DNA from: JACDAN01 sp036554945
GTDB lineage: Bacteria; Actinomycetota; Thermoleophilia; Gaiellales; Gaiellaceae
Assembly: GCA_036554945.1 (NCBI GenBank)
Contig: DATBMH010000097.1
Location: 1 to 34,105 of the forward strand
Direction: 5' to 3'
Length of the DNA stretch: 34,105 nucleotides
The translations under genes and the position numbers were made by a program. Of the stretch, positions 31,776 through 34,105 are shown piece by piece (the first letter of the stretch is position 1; each line of letters starts with the position of its first letter). Below the pieces are notes generated by a model that was given only the letters and a program-made list of their open reading frames with translations, was not told where the DNA came from and did not search any database.

Positions 31776-32471
31776 GTGAAGAACGCAGTTCTCCTGCTCG
31801 CCTCCGTCGCAGCGCTCGTCGCTGCCCCGGTGGCGGCAGCCCACGTGACCGCGAACCCGTCGACCGGGGCCGCGGGCAGCTTTGCGATGATCGCGTTCCG
31901 CGTGCCGCACGGCTGCGAGGAGTCGCCGACGACGAGTCTGACGATCCAGATTCCCGCCGGGGTCGTGTCCGTCTCACCACAGGCGGTGCCCGGCTGGACG
32001 GTGACGACCAAGGAGGGCACCCTGCCGGAGCCGGTCGAGTCCGAGGAAGAGACGATCACCGAAGGCGTCACCGAGGTGACCTGGAGCGGCGGCTCGCTGA
32101 GTCCCCACCAGTTCACCGACTTCGGCCTCAGCCTCAAGCTGCCGGACACGCCGGACGAGACCGTGTACTTCCCGGCGATCCAGCGCTGCAAGCAGGGTGT
32201 GACCCGGTGGATCGAGATCCCGGTCGAGGGCCAGCCGGAGCCGGACGCGCCCGCCCCCGGGGTCGAGCTGACCGCGAGCACCGGCGACGAGCATGGCGCC
32301 GGCACCGACGCGGAGGCGGCCGAGGGCGAGACCGAGACCACGGCCGCCGAGGAGAGCTCGGACGACGAGCTGAGCGGCGCGGAGATGGCGGCGGTCGGCA
32401 TGGGCGCCGGCGGCCTGGTCGCCGGAGTGGCCGGGCTCGTCGTCGCCCTTCGGAGGCGTCCGCGCACGTGA
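31776..32471 (+). CDS. ycnI: YcnI/DUF1775 copper-binding protein
   Basis: 231 aa from GTG with AAAGGAG upstream. Signal peptide ends AAA and the mature chain begins HVTANPSTGAAGS, placing an N-terminal His as in YcnI proteins, which bind Cu(II) through a monohistidine site; FRVPHGCEESPTTSLTIQIP and VPGWTV are typical of DUF1775. An acidic linker (about 155-195) leads to a single C-terminal helix and RRRPRT. It sits 4 nt after CopC-CopD, and its stop overlaps the next gene by GTGA, so the three proteins are made together. Confidence 0.9.
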   Translation: MKNAVLLLASVAALVAAPVAAAHVTANPSTGAAGSFAMIAFRVPHGCEESPTTSLTIQIPAGVVSVSPQAVPGWTVTTKEGTLPEPVESEEETITEGVTEVTWSGGSLSPHQFTDFGLSLKLPDTPDETVYFPAIQRCKQGVTRWIEIPVEGQPEPDAPAPGVELTASTGDEHGAGTDAEAAEGETETTAAEESSDDELSGAEMAAVGMGAGGLVAGVAGLVVALRRRPRT

Positions 32472-33112
32472 TCAGGACGCTCGCCGCGACGCTCGCGGTC
32501 GCAGCGATCCTCGCACCCCCCGTCGCCGCACACGGCGACGGGGGGTCGCGGGGCTTCAGGTCGACGGTGACCGCGGTTCAACCGAGCCTTGCCGGCCTGG
32601 TCGCCGAGATTCGCGACGCCGACGACCGCCTGTTCGTCCGCAACGAGACCGGTCGGCCGCTCGTCGTCTTCGGCTACTCCGGCGAGCCGTACCTCCGCTT
32701 CGCCGACGGCGCGGTCTACCGCAACGGCAACTCGCCGGCGACCTACTTGAACGAGGAGCGATACGCGGGCGTGCCGGTCCCCGAGGAGGCGACGCCGAAG
32801 GCCGCTCCGCGCTGGGAGCGGGTCGCCGACGAGCCCGCCTACGAGTGGCACGACCACCGAATCCACTGGATGAGCCGCTCCGACCCGCCAAAGGTGCGGC
32901 GGAACCCCGACCTCGCGCAACGACTCTTCACGTGGACGGTGCCGGGCCGAATCGAGAACCAGCCGGTCGCGATCCGCGGCCGCCTCGACTACACCCCGCC
33001 GCCGGACACCGGCCCGAAGCCGTGGCACTTCGCCAGCCTCGGCATCCTCGTGCTCGTCGCCGCGGTCGCGGGCGTCTGGCGTCTCAGGCGAAAACGTGAG
33101 GGCAGTCTTTAG
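32468..33112 (+). CDS. Secreted, C-terminally anchored protein of the copper cluster (paralogue of 9890 product)
   Basis: 214 aa from GTG. Signal peptide ends VAA and the mature chain begins HGDGG. Motifs shared with the 9890 product include LFVRNETGRPLVVFG, YEWHDHRIHWM and WTVPGRIENQPVAIRG; one membrane helix near 187-203 and a basic tail. The double His in WHDHRIHW is richer in this copy than WHDSR in the other. Translational coupling to YcnI suggests it is a third extracytoplasmic copper component. The family has no name that I can give. Confidence 0.72.
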   Translation: MIRTLAATLAVAAILAPPVAAHGDGGSRGFRSTVTAVQPSLAGLVAEIRDADDRLFVRNETGRPLVVFGYSGEPYLRFADGAVYRNGNSPATYLNEERYAGVPVPEEATPKAAPRWERVADEPAYEWHDHRIHWMSRSDPPKVRRNPDLAQRLFTWTVPGRIENQPVAIRGRLDYTPPPDTGPKPWHFASLGILVLVAAVAGVWRLRRKREGSL

Positions 33113-33119
33113 ATTCGTT

Positions 33120-33137
33120 CACGTACCCGGGAACGTG
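33120..33137. promoter_or_regulatory. 18-nt near-palindrome, possible operator
   Basis: CACGTACCCGGGAACGTG is self-complementary except for one symmetric A/A pair flanking the CCCGGG centre. It lies 7 bp after the copper-cluster stop and 26 bp before the zinc-ribbon start, upstream of its TACGTT element. It could be a repressor site or a weak terminator. Confidence 0.35.
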
Positions 33138-33162
33138 CCGCGCCCGTTGCTACGTTCGACGC

Positions 33163-33333
33163 GTGGCCGCACCCCACGATTCCCTCAGCTGTCCGCACTG
33201 CCGCAAGCCCTTCGAGGCAGCCCTGCTCGGGGCCGGCACGGACCGCGCGGGCTACAAGTGCCCGCACTGCAGGCTGTTCGTCCCGGTCACCCGGGTCGAG
33301 GAGCCGGACGCCGAGGCCGAGGCCGCGGCCTAG
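33163..33333 (+). CDS. Tiny double-CxxC zinc-ribbon protein
   Basis: 56 aa from GTG. It carries CPHCRKPF near residues 10-17 and CPHCRLF near 33-39, so four Cys form a zinc ribbon, then an acidic Ala/Glu tail. No Shine-Dalgarno sequence; TACGTT (33151-33156) ends 6 nt before the GTG, consistent with a leaderless transcript. It converges on the sigma-factor gene with shared CTAG. The role is unknown; nucleic-acid binding or a transcription-accessory role is possible. Confidence 0.7.
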   Translation: MAAPHDSLSCPHCRKPFEAALLGAGTDRAGYKCPHCRLFVPVTRVEEPDAEAEAAA

Positions 33334-34105
33334 CTGCAGTCGCGGAGGCCCTGCGCCTCCGGCAGGGACTCCAGCCGCTTCAGCGTGCTGTTCTCGATCT
33401 GGCGGATCCGCTCGCGCGTGACGCCGAACGCCCGGCCGACCTCCTCCAGCGTGAACGGCTGCGTGCCGAGCAGGCCGTAGCGCAGCTCGATCACCTTCCG
33501 CTCCCGGTCGGGAAGCGAGTCGAGCGCCCGCTGGACGTCCTCGCGCCGCAGCGTCAGCGACGCGGTGTCGAAGGGCGACTCGGCGCTGTCGTCCTCGACG
33601 AAGTCGCCGAGCTCGCTCTCCTCCTCCTCGCCGATCGGCTTCTCGAGCGAGATGGGGAGCTGGGACATCCGCAGGATCTCGCGGACCTCCTCCGTCGTCA
33701 TCTCCAGCTCGTGGGCGATCTCCTCCGGCTGCGGCTCGCGGCCGAGGCGCTGCACGAGCTGGCGCTCGATGTGCACGACCTTGTTCAGCTTCTCGACCAT
33801 GTGCACGGGGATGCGGATCGTGCGCGCCTTGTCGGCGATCGCGCGCGTGACGGCCTGCCGGATCCACCACGTCGCGTAGGTCGAGAACTTGAACCCCTTG
33901 CGGTAGTCGAACTTCTCCACCGCCCGGATCAGCCCGAGCGAGCCCTCCTGGATCAGGTCGAGAAAGCTGAGGCCACGGCCGAGGTAGCCCTTTGCGATCG
34001 ACACGACGAGGCGCAGATTGGCCTCCACCATCTGGCGCTTGGCGGTCATGTCGCCGCGCTCGATGCGCTTTGCGAGCTCGACCTCCTGCTCGGCGGTGAG
34101 CAGGT
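33330..34105 (-). CDS. rpoD: Primary-type RNA polymerase sigma factor (RpoD/SigA), partial at window end
   Basis: The gene runs off the right edge; about 258 C-terminal residues are present, the first of them (LLTAEQEVELAKRIERGD) being region 1.2. Regions 2.1-2.4 (EANLRLVVSIAKGYLGRGL, FDYRKGFKFSTYATWWIRQA), region 3 (IRIPVHMVEKLNKV) and region 4 (LRYG-type ERKVIELRYGLL, VGRAFGVTRERIRQIENSTL) are complete, so it should recognise standard -10/-35 promoters. The internal ATG at 34049 is not the start. An acidic spacer (EEEESELGDFVEDDSAES) separates regions 3 and 4 as usual. It may be the primary sigma or a SigB/HrdB-type relative. Confidence 0.88.
   Translation of the reverse strand, partial: LLTAEQEVELAKRIERGDMTAKRQMVEANLRLVVSIAKGYLGRGLSFLDLIQEGSLGLIRAVEKFDYRKGFKFSTYATWWIRQAVTRAIADKARTIRIPVHMVEKLNKVVHIERQLVQRLGREPQPEEIAHELEMTTEEVREILRMSQLPISLEKPIGEEEESELGDFVEDDSAESPFDTASLTLRREDVQRALDSLPDRERKVIELRYGLLGTQPFTLEEVGRAFGVTRERIRQIENSTLKRLESLPEAQGLRDCS

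Overview
The window is high-GC bacterial DNA with dense genes, many GTG starts, frequent 4-nt stop/start overlaps and several apparently leaderless genes. An F420-type LLM oxidoreductase, a SARP-type BTAD regulator, DUF4242 proteins, CopC-CopD plus YcnI, and an RpoD-type sigma factor point to an actinobacterium. My best guess is a Thermoleophilia-like lineage (Gaiellales/Solirubrobacterales); this is inference from gene content, since no rRNA is present.

Region 1 (1-10468) looks like a reductive pyrimidine (or hydantoin-like) catabolism island. It holds an LLM flavin/F420 oxidoreductase with a DUF4234 membrane protein, a ureidopropionase-type amidase, an ABC importer (permease, ATPase, second permease, NMT1-type lipoprotein) and dihydropyrimidinase, followed by two small exported proteins. 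The later steps lie at 18988-22419: CoA-acylating (methyl)malonate-semialdehyde dehydrogenase and a class III aminotransferase. Together these would take dihydrouracil through N-carbamoyl-beta-alanine, beta-alanine and malonate semialdehyde to acetyl-CoA. No classical dihydropyrimidine dehydrogenase is seen, so the LLM enzyme is a candidate for the first step.

Region 2 (10465-18426) has a beta-propeller/MFS pair, then an alternating array of three DUF4242 proteins with two large STAND-type ATPase regulators (BTAD-AAA and cyclase-AAA). Candidate SARP direct repeats and a 28-bp leaderless divergent promoter lie inside it.

Region 3 (22416-26186) has an FAD-dependent ferredoxin-reductase-type enzyme, then a candidate cobalamin-like structured leader upstream of a His-tailed membrane protein and a translationally coupled chain: ECF sigma, zinc-finger anti-sigma, methyltransferase, SRPBCC protein.

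Region 4 (26143-29390) is a polar amino-acid ABC importer with a clear promoter and an intra-operon hairpin. Region 5 (29458-33112) is a copper-type export/handling cluster (CopC-CopD, YcnI and a C-terminally anchored protein paralogous to one in region 1). The window ends in a tiny zinc-ribbon gene and a partial primary sigma factor.

The most unusual signal is a roughly 165-nt structured element present twice (2-169 and 5929-6092). The core is conserved, but the outer stem and inner hairpin differ in sequence while staying complementary. Each copy abuts a stop codon, and the second copy ends exactly at the start codon of an ABC permease. Other recurring patterns are five convergent gene pairs sharing a CTAG stop/stop overlap, and REP-like perfect palindromes. 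No tRNA, rRNA, CRISPR array or transposase was seen, and no gene-free stretch exceeds 300 bases.
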